A DNA stretch of 42,883 nucleotides, from assembly GCA_014874265.1 (NCBI GenBank), contig JACWAM010000052.1:1-42883 (forward strand), written 5' to 3'. Shown in pieces: positions 31,710 to 41,007 of this stretch. A model generated the notes under the pieces. The model was not told the origin of the DNA, ran no database searches, and saw only the letters and a program-made list of their open reading frames with translations. Position 1 is the stretch's first letter; every line of letters starts with the position of its first letter. Source of the DNA: Thermoleophilia bacterium (GTDB lineage: Bacteria > Actinomycetota > Thermoleophilia > BMS3ABIN01). The translations under genes and the position numbers were made by a program.

Positions 31710-34700
31710 TTAATCAACCTCGACTTCAGTGGTGCTGGCTTCCGAATCTGCCAGCACGTCCTCGGACTCCTCAGCCATGTCAATAACATCTCCGAGCAGT
31801 TCTTCCGCCGATTTCTCTTCTTCCTCCTCTTGCCCGCCCATCTTCAAACCGGCAGAGAGATCAATTCCCAGCTCCTCGGCCGCCCGGCGGAGTTCGTCGT
31901 CTTCTTCCAGCATGTCAACATTCTCGCCCTCCTCGGACAGGATGTTTACATCAAGCCCCAGGCTCTGCATCTCCTTGAGCAATACCTTGAAGGACTCGGG
32001 AATATTGGGTTCGGGAATATTCTCGCCCTTGACGATCGCCTCGTAAGCCTTGACGCGGCCGATGGTGTCGTCGGATTTGATCGTCAGCATTTCCTGAAGC
32101 GTGTGGGCGGCGCCGTATGCTTCCAGCGCCCATACCTCCATTTCACCGAAACGCTGGCCGCCAAACTGGGCCTTGCCGCCCAGGGGCTGCTGCGTTACCA
32201 GCGAGTAGGGACCAGTGGATCGGGCATGGATCTTGTCGTCCACCAGGTGGAGCAGTTTCAGGATATACATGTAGCCGACCGTGATCTTGTCGCCGTAAGG
32301 GTCGCCGGTCAGGCCGTTGTACAGCTTCACCTTGCCGGCGGCCGGGTTGGGCTCGTCGCTGTCATACGTATAAGTGATCTTTTTCTCCGGATCATGCTCG
32401 TAACATTTAATCAGCGCTTCCTCCACTTCACCGACCGTGGCGCCGTCGAAAACAGGCGTGGCGATGTGAGTTGGCGATTCAAAACCGTCGCCGTTATCCC
32501 AGCCGCGCGCAGCGGCCCATCCGAGATGAGTCTCCAGAATCTGGCCGATGTTCATACGGGAGGGAACGCCCAGCGGATTGAGAATGATATCAACCGGCGT
32601 GCCGTCCTCCAGGAATGGCATATCCTCCTCGGGCACGATCTTGGAGATGACTCCCTTGTTGCCGTGCCGGCCGGCAAGCTTGTCGCCTTCAGCGATCTTG
32701 CGCTTCTTGGCCACGTAGGCGCGCACAAGCTTGTTGACTCCCGGAGACAGGTCGTCGCCCTTTTCCCGGGAGAAAATCTTGACATCGATAACGCGGCCGC
32801 CCTCTCCGTGCGGCACTTTCAGCGAAGTGTCGCGCACCTCGCGGGCTTTCTCCTTGAAGATGGCGCGGATCAGCTTTTCCTCCGCGGTCAGCTCCGTCTC
32901 GCCCTTGGGCGTCACCTTGCCGACCAGCAAGTCGCCCGAGTTGACTTCCGCGCCGATGCGAATGATGCCATCCTCATCCAGGTCCGCCAGCGACTCCTCG
33001 CTGCGGTTGGGGATGTCCCTGGTGATCTCCTCATCGCCCAGCTTGGTGGTGCGGGCCTCGACCTCGTACTCTTCAATGTGGATCGAGGAGAGAACGTCGT
33101 CCTTGACGATGCGCTCGCTTAAGATGATCGCGTCCTCGAAGTTGTATCCTTCCCAGCTCATGAACGCCACCAGCAGGTTCTTGCCCAGGGCCATCTCGCC
33201 CAGCTCGGTGGCGGCACCATCGGCAAGCACCGTTCCTTTCTTGACCCGGTCGCCCTCCACCACCAGAGGCTTCTGGTGGATGATCGTTCCCTGATTGGAG
33301 CGGGTAAACTTGTTAAGGATGTACAGATCCTCCTCGCCCCGGTTGCCTTCGACGATGACCCGCTCGGCATCGACCTCTTTGATCTTGCCGGCGCGACGCG
33401 CCAGAATGACGTCGCCGGTGTCAACAGCGGCGCGGAACTCCATGCCGGTGCCGATCAGTGGCGCTTCCGCCTTGAGCAGCGGCACCGCCTGGCGTTGCAT
33501 GTTGGAGCCCATCAGGGCGCGGTTGGCGTCGTTGTGCTCCAGGAACGGGATCAGCGACGTGGCCACCGAGACGATCTGCTGCGGCGACACGTCCATGAAG
33601 TCAACTTCCTTGGGGTCAACCGTGACCACCTCGCCGTCGCGGGCGCGCGCCAGGATGTGCTTGTCGCGGAACTTGCCCGTCTCGGTGCTGAAATTGGCGT
33701 TTGCCTGGGCGATGACGTATTTGTCTTCCTCGCTGGCGTCCAGATAGATGATCTTGTTTGTGACCTTGCCCTTCTCCACCTTGCGGTAAGGCGTCTGGAT
33801 AAAACCAAACTCGTTAACCGTGGCGTACGAGGCAAGCGATCCCATCAGGCCGATATTCGGACCCTCGGGAGTCTCGATCGGGCACATCCGCCCGTAGTGA
33901 GTCGGATGAACGTCGCGCACCTCGATCGGGGCTCGCTCGCGCGTGAGGCCGCCGGCGCCGAGAGCGCTCAAGCGGCGGCGATGCGTCAGTCCCGACAGCG
34001 TGTTGGTCTGGTCCATAAACTGTGACAGCTGCGAGGAGCCGTAAAATTCCTTGAGCGCCGCCACCACCGGCCGGATATTGATAATATGCTGGGGCGTGAT
34101 GGCATCCACATCCTCGGTGGTCATCCGCTCCTTGACTACCCGCTCCATCCGGTAGAGCCCGATGCGGAAGGCTTCCTGCACCAGCTCGCCGACCGTGCGC
34201 AGGCGGCGGTTGCCAAAATGTTCGTACTCGTCGAGGTCGTGGGCGACCGCTTCGGCATTTTCCTGCATCAACGACCGGGCCTCCTCGGCGTAATCGATGG
34301 CATCCTCAGGAATGCCAAGCTTGTCCGGCAGCACGATCAGCACCTTGATCAACGCGATGATGTCATCATTGGTGAGAACCCGCATGTCGGGATCGATGCT
34401 GAGTTCGAGACGGCTGTTCAGCTTGTAGCGCCCCACTCGAGTCAGGTCGTAGCGCTTGGGATCGAAGAACAGCGCTTTCAGCAGCGACCGGGCGCTGTCG
34501 AGACTGGGCGGCTCACCGGGGCGCTGTTTCTTGAACAGCTCGATCAGCGCCTCCTCTTCACTAGCGGTGGGATCTTTTTCCAGCGTGTTCTTGATATAGA
34601 CAGAGTTGTCAAAAAGTTTCTCGATCTCGCTGTTCGTCGAATAGCCGAGCGCCCGCAGGAGCACCGTCACGGGCAATTTGCGCTTGCGGTCGATCCGGAC

Positions 34701-35241
34701 ATTGACCAGGCCTTTCTTGTCGATCTCCAGCTCCAGCCAGGAACCGCGCGAGGGCATCAGGTTGGCGATAAACACCTGCTTGGCCGGGTCCTTCGGCTCC
34801 ATGACATAGGCCCCCGGCGAGCGAACCAGCTGCGTCACGACCACCCGCTCGGTGCCGTTGATGATGAAAGTGCCCCAGTCGGTCATCATGGGGAAATCGC
34901 CCATGAATACTTTCTGCTGGCGGATCTCACCCGTCTCCTTATTGACAAAACTGACGTCCATGAACAACGGCGCGGAAAAATTGCCATCCTTGTCACGGCA
35001 TTCTTCAATGCTGCTCGACGGCTCTTCGAATTCGTGAGAGCCGAATTCAACCGCCAGCGTGCCGGTGTAATCTTCAATCGGCGAGATATCGGCTACCGTT
35101 TCACGGATGCCTTCCGTGAGAAACCACTCATAGGATTTCTTCTGGATATCGATGAGGTTGGGTACTTCGAGAATCTTTTCCAGCTTGGAAAAAGTTCGGC
35201 GCTGACGGGGACTGATGGCGAAGTTGGAAAGTTGCTCCAAA
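31710..35241 (-). CDS. rpoB: DNA-directed RNA polymerase beta subunit
   Basis: [40 protein letters not shown]...; TTG at 35241 (MEQLSNF) with AGGAGGGG upstream is likelier than the track start at 35303. Confidence 0.95.
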
Positions 35242-35487
35242 AGGCTCACCCCTCCTGGGAGGAAAAATTGCAGGAAAACAGGACCGTGCAGAGGCACGAA
35301 CAATGAAATATAACATACGGGGATGTGGGAAGCAAGCGTACCGTCAAACTTCCATCCCGCTGTTGTGAAATTGCTGCCTGATTACCAATTTAATTTTTCA
35401 ATATCCTGAATCCGGCAGCCTTAAACGTTTAAAGCCTATCACAGCAGGATACGCCTAGGGTACACGCGTTCTTCGGGGGTTCTATCA

Positions 35488-35513
35488 GGGCGCACGGCTT
35501 CAGCCGTGCGCCC
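35488..35513 (-). terminator. Strong hairpin between rplL and rpoB (candidate attenuator or REP-like palindrome)
   Basis: GGGCGCACGGC-TTCA-GCCGTGCGCCC, 11-bp perfect stem; no clear U-tract. Confidence 0.5.
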
Positions 35514-35542
35514 CTATGTAAAATCAATCGTTTTCGCGGCTG

Positions 35543-35932
35543 TTACTTCACCTCGACGGTGGCGCCCACTTCTTCCAGCTTGGCCTTGATGTCCTCGGCT
35601 TCCTCTTTACCGATCTTTTCCTTTACCGGCTTGGGCGCGCCATCGACGACCTCCTTGGCCTCCTTGAGGCCTAGCCCCGTGACGGCCCGGACAACCTTGA
35701 TCACCTGGATCCTCTTGTCGCCCACCGCCGCCAGGACCACGTCGAACTCTGTTTTTTCCTCTTCCGCAGCCGCGCCTTCGCCGGCGGCAGCGGGAGCGGC
35801 AGCCACCGCTACCGGAGCCGCGGCGCTGACGCCGAACTCGTCCTCAAGAGCCTTGACCAGCTCGGCCAGCTCCGTGACGCTTAGTTTTTTAATCTCTTCG
35901 ATAAGTGTGTCAACTGCCATTTTTTCCTCCAT
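35543..35932 (-). CDS. rplL: 50S ribosomal protein L7/L12 ([12 protein letters not shown]... start at 35920 likely)
   Basis: [45 protein letters not shown]...[44 protein letters not shown]. Confidence 0.97.
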   Translation of the reverse strand: MEEKMAVDTLIEEIKKLSVTELAELVKALEDEFGVSAAAPVAVAAAPAAAGEGAAAEEEKTEFDVVLAAVGDKRIQVIKVVRAVTGLGLKEAKEVVDGAPKPVKEKIGKEEAEDIKAKLEEVGATVEVK

Positions 35933-36000
35933 TTCAAGTTCAAAGTTTCTTCAATCAGACCAGATGCAAGCAGATACGGGAATCCGGTCCGGCCGCAAAC

Positions 36001-36525
36001 TCATGCCGCCTCTTTCTGCTCCTGAATCCGCTGAAGCACTGTCACCAGTCCGCGAATCGGTCCGGCGCAAACAGTCGCCAGCCCGCGAATGGGTCCGATC
36101 ATGACCCCCAACAACTGCGCCTGGAGAATATCTTTGGGCGGCAGCGACGCCAGAAATTTGATCTTGTCGACATCAATCAGCTGATTGTCAAGAATGCCGC
36201 CCTTTATCTCCAGCGGCGTGAACTCCTTGGCGTACTTCACCAGCACCTTGGCGGGGATCACTGCTTCAACGTCGCAAAAAGCGATCGCCGTCGGCCCCGT
36301 GAGAAACTCTTTCAGTTCCCCTGCGCCGGCTTCCTCGGCGGCGCGTTTAGTGAGCGTGTTCTTTACTACCTCAAAGCTCGTGCAGCCGGCCTCCCTGAGC
36401 CCCTGGCGCAACTGGCGCGATTCGGCCACCGTGAGGCCGCGGAAGTCGGTGACCAGCATGGCGCTGCTGGACTTGATCCTGGCGACCAGTTCCGCCACCC
36501 TGGTTTCCTTCTCTTCCCTGTTCAT
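36001..36525 (-). CDS. rplJ: 50S ribosomal protein L10
   Basis: MNREEKETRVAELVARIKSSSAMLVTDFRGLTVAESRQLRQGLREAGCTSFEVVKNTLTKRAAEEAG. Confidence 0.96.
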   Translation of the reverse strand: MNREEKETRVAELVARIKSSSAMLVTDFRGLTVAESRQLRQGLREAGCTSFEVVKNTLTKRAAEEAGAGELKEFLTGPTAIAFCDVEAVIPAKVLVKYAKEFTPLEIKGGILDNQLIDVDKIKFLASLPPKDILQAQLLGVMIGPIRGLATVCAGPIRGLVTVLQRIQEQKEAA

Positions 36526-36574
36526 TTCTCACCTCCCGGCCAGTTTAAAGTTCAAAGTTCAAGTTTTGATCAAT

Positions 36575-36705
36575 AAAAAAACTACCTCCGCAGAGGTAGA
36601 CATAAAAGAACAGGAATCCTGTTCCCGATACCGTCACCTCGGCGGGCAGGCCCCCGGCCCCTTAAGCTCACTTCGTAAATGCGAGCGCCAGCTGTCTTCG
36701 GCTAT
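36575..36705 (-). ncRNA. L10 leader (ribosomal protein L10/L12 autoregulatory mRNA leader) upstream of rplJ
   Basis: Minus-strand GCCGAAGACAGCTGGCGC...CTTAAGGGGCCGGGGGCCTGCCCGCCGAGGTG...TATCGGGAACAGG matches the conserved L10-leader signature (CCGAAGACAG...CTTAA...CCTGCCGAGG) and ends in hairpins before rplJ. Confidence 0.87.
36582..36599 (-). terminator. Intrinsic terminator hairpin at the end of the L10 leader
   Basis: Minus strand CTACCTC-TGCG-GAGGTAG followed by TTTTTTTATT (plus: aataaaaaaactacctccgcagaggtag). Confidence 0.85.
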
Positions 36706-36752
36706 GAGTTTCCTGTTTCGAGTTTTGTCAACTGGAAACCAGAAACTGTTTT

Positions 36753-37469
36753 TTATCCTTCTCCCATAAAATCACGGGTGATCGTCGAATCAAGAGGGAT
36801 GCCCGGTCCCATGCTGGTGGCCATAACGACGCTTTTCATGTAACGCCCCTTGGCCGCCGCCGGCTTGGCCCGGATCAACTCATCGATGACGGCGCCGTAA
36901 TTTTCGAGTAGATCGGCATCGGAAAAAGAAGCCTTGCCGATTGCCAGATGGACGATGCCTGTCCGGTCAGTGCGGAATTCAATCTTGCCAGCCTTGGCGT
37001 CCTCAACCGCCTTGCCGACATCGAAGGTTACTGTGCCAGCTTTAGGATTTGGCATCAAACCACGCGGGCCGAGCGCGCGCCCAAGGCGGCCGACCACTCT
37101 CATCATATCCGGTGTGGCGATGGCCACATCAAAATCAAACCAGCCGCCCTCGATTTTCTTGGCCAGCTCTTCGCCGCCGGCAAAATCAGCGCCGGCGTCC
37201 CTGGCTTCCTTCTCCTTTTCGCCTTCGGCAAACACGAGCACGCGCACCTGCTTCCCGGTTCCCTTAGGAAGCATCAGCGTTCCCCGAATCATCTGGTCGG
37301 CTTTTCGCGGATCCACCCCCAGACGGAAATGGACCTCGACCGTTTCGTCGAATTTGGCTGATTTAAGGCCTTTGAGAAGCCGTACCGCATCCAGCGGCGA
37401 ATAAAGCTCGGCCCGGTCGACCCGGGATTTATTTTCCTGGACGCGCCTGCTCGTCTTCACGCTCATCAC
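36753..37469 (-). CDS. rplA: 50S ribosomal protein L1
   Basis: [51 protein letters not shown]...[21 protein letters not shown]. Confidence 0.97.
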   Translation of the reverse strand: MMSVKTSRRVQENKSRVDRAELYSPLDAVRLLKGLKSAKFDETVEVHFRLGVDPRKADQMIRGTLMLPKGTGKQVRVLVFAEGEKEKEARDAGADFAGGEELAKKIEGGWFDFDVAIATPDMMRVVGRLGRALGPRGLMPNPKAGTVTFDVGKAVEDAKAGKIEFRTDRTGIVHLAIGKASFSDADLLENYGAVIDELIRAKPAAAKGRYMKSVVMATSMGPGIPLDSTITRDFMGEG

Positions 37470-37888
37470 CGCACCTCGATCCCCATGCTACGGGCGGTGC
37501 CGGCGATAATCTTCATGGCCGCCTCGACATCATTGGCGTTTAAATCTTTCATTTTCAGCTCGGCGATCTCCCTGACCCTGGCGACCGGTACGGTGGCCAC
37601 CTTCTCCTTGTGCGGCTCGCCGGAACCTTTTTCGATGCCGGCAGCCTGCTTCAGGAGCACGGCGGCCGGCGGCGTCTTGGTGATAAATGTGAAGGAGCGG
37701 TCTTCAAAAACAGTGATTTCCACGGGGATGATGGTGTTGCCTTCCTGCTGTGTCTTGGCATTGAACGCCTTGCAGAAATCCATGATATTGACACCGTGCT
37801 GTCCCAGCGCCGGTCCGACTGGCGGCGCCGGATTGGCCTGCCCCGCCGGAATCTGCAACTTTATAATTGTCATTATTTTTTTAGCCAT
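37466..37888 (-). CDS. rplK: 50S ribosomal protein L11
   Basis: [77 protein letters not shown]. Confidence 0.97.
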   Translation of the reverse strand: MAKKIMTIIKLQIPAGQANPAPPVGPALGQHGVNIMDFCKAFNAKTQQEGNTIIPVEITVFEDRSFTFITKTPPAAVLLKQAAGIEKGSGEPHKEKVATVPVARVREIAELKMKDLNANDVEAAMKIIAGTARSMGIEVR

Positions 37889-38014
37889 TAATAAACCCGG
37901 TTCAAAGTTCCAAGTTCAAAGTTCCGCCTGCAACCCCGTTGCGGCTGAGCAGCCGCTCCAGCATTTTTGCGCAAGCAAGAAGGATACAGCAAAAACGGCC
38001 CGCGCCGCAACTTT

Positions 38015-38539
38015 TTAAACCTTCTTGACCTGCTCGAAGCTGAGCTCCACCGGAGTCTCGCGGCCGAAAATGTTTACCAGCACCTTCAGCTTGCTCTGGT
38101 CTTCGTTGATCTCGGCGATCTCGCCGTTAAAGTCAGACAGCGGCCCGGACATAACCCGCACCGTCTCGCCGACGCTGAACTGGGCCACGGCCTTGGGCTT
38201 CTCCACGGTGGACGTATGCAGGATGCGATCGACCTCCTGCCCGTTCAGTGGCACCGGCTTGTTGGCCGAGCCGACAAACCCGGTGACGCCGGGAGTATTC
38301 TTCACCAGCGCCCAGGAGTCATCTGTCATATTCATATTAACCAGGACATACCCGGGAAAGACGCGCTTTTCCACCTGTTTCTTCTCGCCTTTTACCGTCT
38401 CCACGACCTGTTCCGTCGGGACAACGATCTCCTTGACACTGTGCTCCTGGTTCATCGATTTGATCCGTTGCAGCAGGTTGAGCCGGACCTTGTTCTCATG
38501 ACCCGAATATGTATTGATGACATACCAGTTAAATGCCAA
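38015..38539 (-). CDS. nusG: Transcription termination/antitermination factor NusG
   Basis: WYVINTYSGHENKVRLNLLQRIKSMNQ...RVFPGYVLVNMNMTDDSWALVKNTPGVTGFVGS...GETVRVMSGPLSDFNGEIAEI. Confidence 0.97.
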   Translation of the reverse strand: MAFNWYVINTYSGHENKVRLNLLQRIKSMNQEHSVKEIVVPTEQVVETVKGEKKQVEKRVFPGYVLVNMNMTDDSWALVKNTPGVTGFVGSANKPVPLNGQEVDRILHTSTVEKPKAVAQFSVGETVRVMSGPLSDFNGEIAEINEDQSKLKVLVNIFGRETPVELSFEQVKKV

Positions 38540-38553
38540 AGCGATGTTCCTCC

Positions 38554-38955
38554 TTAACCGGTGAACAAACCGATGATATAAGAAAAAAGATCATCAAACA
38601 GAAATATAAATACGCCCGCGATGACGACAGCGATGGTGACGACAATGGTCGATTGAATCAGCTCTTCGCGGGAAGGCCAGGTGACTTTGGACAGCTCCAC
38701 CCGGACTTCGCGAAAGAACTTCATTGCCTTGCGCTCTTTCGGCGCCGCCTTGCCCTTGGCCTTGGCTGTCTTGGGTTGCGACTTTGCCCTTCTGGCCTTT
38801 AGGCCCCCGGCAGCCTTCGCTTTTTCCTTGGTCTTCCCTTTTGCCTTTCCCTTCGCGGGAACTTCCTTAACCTTTCCTTTGGCAGCCGCCTTCGCACCCT
38901 TCTTTAAGGGCGCCGCCTCTTCTTTTTTCTTCCTTACTCTTGCCGGCTTGGCCAT
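38554..38955 (-). CDS. secE: Preprotein translocase subunit SecE with about 75-aa Lys/Ala-rich N-terminal extension
   Basis: Core KFFREVRVELSKVTWPSREELIQSTIVVTIAVVIAGVFIFLFDDLFSYII; position between tRNA-Trp and nusG. Confidence 0.94.
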   Translation of the reverse strand: MAKPARVRKKKEEAAPLKKGAKAAAKGKVKEVPAKGKAKGKTKEKAKAAGGLKARRAKSQPKTAKAKGKAAPKERKAMKFFREVRVELSKVTWPSREELIQSTIVVTIAVVIAGVFIFLFDDLFSYIIGLFTG

Positions 38956-39109
38956 TCTAAAGTTCCAGGTTCCAAGTTCAAAGTTTCAAGTTATATGCCA
39001 CCTGCGTCCTTGCCATAGCCTTTTCGCGCTGCCTGGCAACAAACAACCTTCCGAGATAGATTCTGATCACCTTCAGAACAGGTGGGAAACGAAAGGTGAG
39101 CAATCTTTC

Positions 39110-39186
39110 TGGCAGGGCAGGAGGGACTCGAACCCCCAACATCCGGTTTTGGAGACCGGCGCTCTACCAGTTGGAGCTACTGCCCT
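39110..39186 (-). tRNA. tRNA-Trp (anticodon CCA), CCA tail encoded
   Basis: AGGGCAG TA GCTCCAACTGGTAGAGC GCCGGTCTCCAAAACCGGA TGTTG GGGGTTCGAGTCCCT CTGCCCT G CCA; perfect 7-bp acceptor stem. Confidence 0.96.
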
Positions 39187-39262
39187 TTGGCTGCCACGGG
39201 CCAAATGAAATTATAACCCGGCACGGGTCAGTCAGGCAAAAACCGCCGCCCGGCCGGCGCCT

Positions 39263-39424
39263 TTAACGAGTCTCCCGGTGCGGGGTATGTTTTTTACACC
39301 AGGGGCAGTATTTCTTCAACTCCAGCCGCTCCCTGTTGTTTACCTTGTTCTTGGTAGTGTTGTAATTTCGCCGCTTGCATTCGGTGCAGGCCAGCGTAAC
39401 CATCGGCCGTTTGTCAGAAGCCAT
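39263..39424 (-). CDS. rpmG: 50S ribosomal protein L33 (zinc type)
   Basis: 53 aa, missed by ORF track length cut: [53 protein letters not shown]. Confidence 0.95.
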   Translation of the reverse strand: MASDKRPMVTLACTECKRRNYNTTKNKVNNRERLELKKYCPWCKKHTPHRETR

Positions 39425-39631
39425 GAAACCCTCAATGTTAAATTTAATTCAGCAATAGAAAAGACGGCCAAGCCGTCCTTGTAGAACCTGACAGTAATGT
39501 AACAGAGTTGCGGGCAGGCGGCAAGCAAGGCCGGCCGCCTCACCGTGCACAATTCGGCGGCGTTAAAAGGAAGCCGGCTGCGGACGTAGAAGCTAACCGG
39601 GAAAATTCACTAATTATGGAGGCCATACATT

Positions 39632-40147
39632 TTGCCGGACCATTCCCGGAATCATTCGCGCCAGGCGGAAGCCACGGATCATGAGCGCCGGACGGAAAAC
39701 AATCTCGTCGGCGCTTATTTACTGTTCCTGTTTGTCGCGCTCTTTTTTCTTTCGATTCTGCATCATTTGATAAACATACCGAATTGGTATATTGATGACT
39801 TGCTGCTCTTCCAATGTGGCTACATTGGCGCCCTGGGAGGGGTCCTGTATTGTGCGATCGCATTCTGGCGGCATCACGCCAACGGGAACTGGATGAAAAA
39901 ATGGGCGCTCTGGTTTGTCTTCCGCCCGGTGGGCAGCGCCGCCACCGGCCTGATCAGCTATCTCGCCCTGAAAGGCGGCCTGTTCGCTCTGTCCACTTCC
40001 ACGGCAACCAAGCCAAACACGTCTTACATTTATCTGGTCGTGGCTTTCGTTGCCGGCTACAAAATGGTTTCTTTCCTGACCAAGATCGAGGATGTCATCC
40101 TGCTGGCAAATTCAAACACGAAAGGGAAGGACGAAGGAGCAAAATAG
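39632..40147 (+). CDS. Hypothetical small integral membrane protein (3-4 TM)
   Basis: NNLVGAYLLFLFVALFFLSILHHLI...IGALGGVLYCAIAFWRHH...YIYLVVAFVAGYKMVSFLTKIEDVILLAN; TTG start; hydrophobic segments, no recognised family. Confidence 0.7.
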   Translation: MPDHSRNHSRQAEATDHERRTENNLVGAYLLFLFVALFFLSILHHLINIPNWYIDDLLLFQCGYIGALGGVLYCAIAFWRHHANGNWMKKWALWFVFRPVGSAATGLISYLALKGGLFALSTSTATKPNTSYIYLVVAFVAGYKMVSFLTKIEDVILLANSNTKGKDEGAK

Positions 40148-40699
40148 CCTGCGCAAGAACTCTTTTTGCTCCGGCCTCCACTTGCCTGTCAGTTATTGGC
40201 GGCTTCATTGGCTGGCGGAAAGGTTGTCAAAACGGGACCACTCATCCCAATTTGCTGGAACCTCCACCTGCGACCGATTTCCGGTCTGCCGGTCAAAGAG
40301 AAATATTTTTGGTGATTGGTGATAATTGACCTGAAGCGCTCAATTGACAGACGACATATCTCCCGTTTTCAGAAATGTTTGCATCAGGGCCGGTTGTTAG
40401 AAATTGGTCCTTTCCCGTTCTCTAGTCGCGAAGGATAATATGTTCGCCTGTCCCTGCGTCCGGTGATGATTAATTTCTTCCCGCTTTCCGGTAGCTCAAA
40501 CAGGTTGCGTGGCACAGGAAAACGACCGGGCCCGGTTTACCGGAACCAGCCGCGTTGCGGCAAAATTGGCCCTTCATAGGTTTAGAAATCCGGCATGGTG
40601 GTAACCCCTTGCCGGCTCGGTTATCTTGCTGCTCATCGTTAATCTCATTTCCGGTGAAAAGCACAAACGTGTTACTTGAACATTCAAGGAGTCATTAAG

Positions 40700-40926
40700 C
40701 CATATAGTATCAACAAAGAGCTTCCAGCCAGTAAAAAAGAACAACTTACCTGGTCATGCGCAGACGATCTTCCGCATGTTTTTTAACAACGCCTGAGAAC
40801 AGTACAAGTCGCCTTCAAAGCTGCGCGGCAGCGATCCACGCGGAGGCTTCCCGCAAGGTGGCATGGGCTGCCGTCAAGAAGGAATACCGGAAGAAGGGGG
40901 ACTCGGGGAAAAAGAAGCCGTCGTAA
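40700..40926 (+). pseudogene. chaB: Degraded ChaB-family gene (lost ATG, two frameshifts, one in-frame TGA)
   Basis: PYSINKELPASKKEQL /fs/ PGHAQTIFRMFFNNA*EQYKSPSKLRGS /fs/ HAEASRKVAWAAVKKEYRKKGDSGKKKPS matches ChaB layout (PY..ELP..VK..LPEHAQ.I(F/Y)..AFN.AW.QY..P..RRG..S...KVAWAAVK..Y) once frames 40700, 40749 and 40837 are joined. Confidence 0.82.
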
Positions 40927-41007
40927 ATCGGTGAGTTCCGGCGGCTTTTCGGGACCAACCCTTGTCAAAGCCGGTTTACAGCCGCCTGATAACGGAACAA
41001 CCAGGAA

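Noticed and set aside
31662-33122. 486-aa plus-strand ORF antisense to rpoB
   Set aside because: Fully inside rpoB; Leu/Arg/Asp/Gln-rich antisense frame typical of high-GC codon bias; no recognisable domain.
34086-35306. 406-aa plus-strand ORF antisense to rpoB
   Set aside because: Same reason: mirror frame of rpoB.
39463-39477. GACGGC-TTG-GCCGTC-TTTT hairpin upstream of rpmG
   Set aside because: Only a 6-bp stem; may be a weak terminator of an upstream unit, but no upstream minus-strand gene supports it.
40470-40664. 64-aa minus-strand ORF with several Cys
   Set aside because: No conserved Cys spacing or family; region better described as structured spacer.
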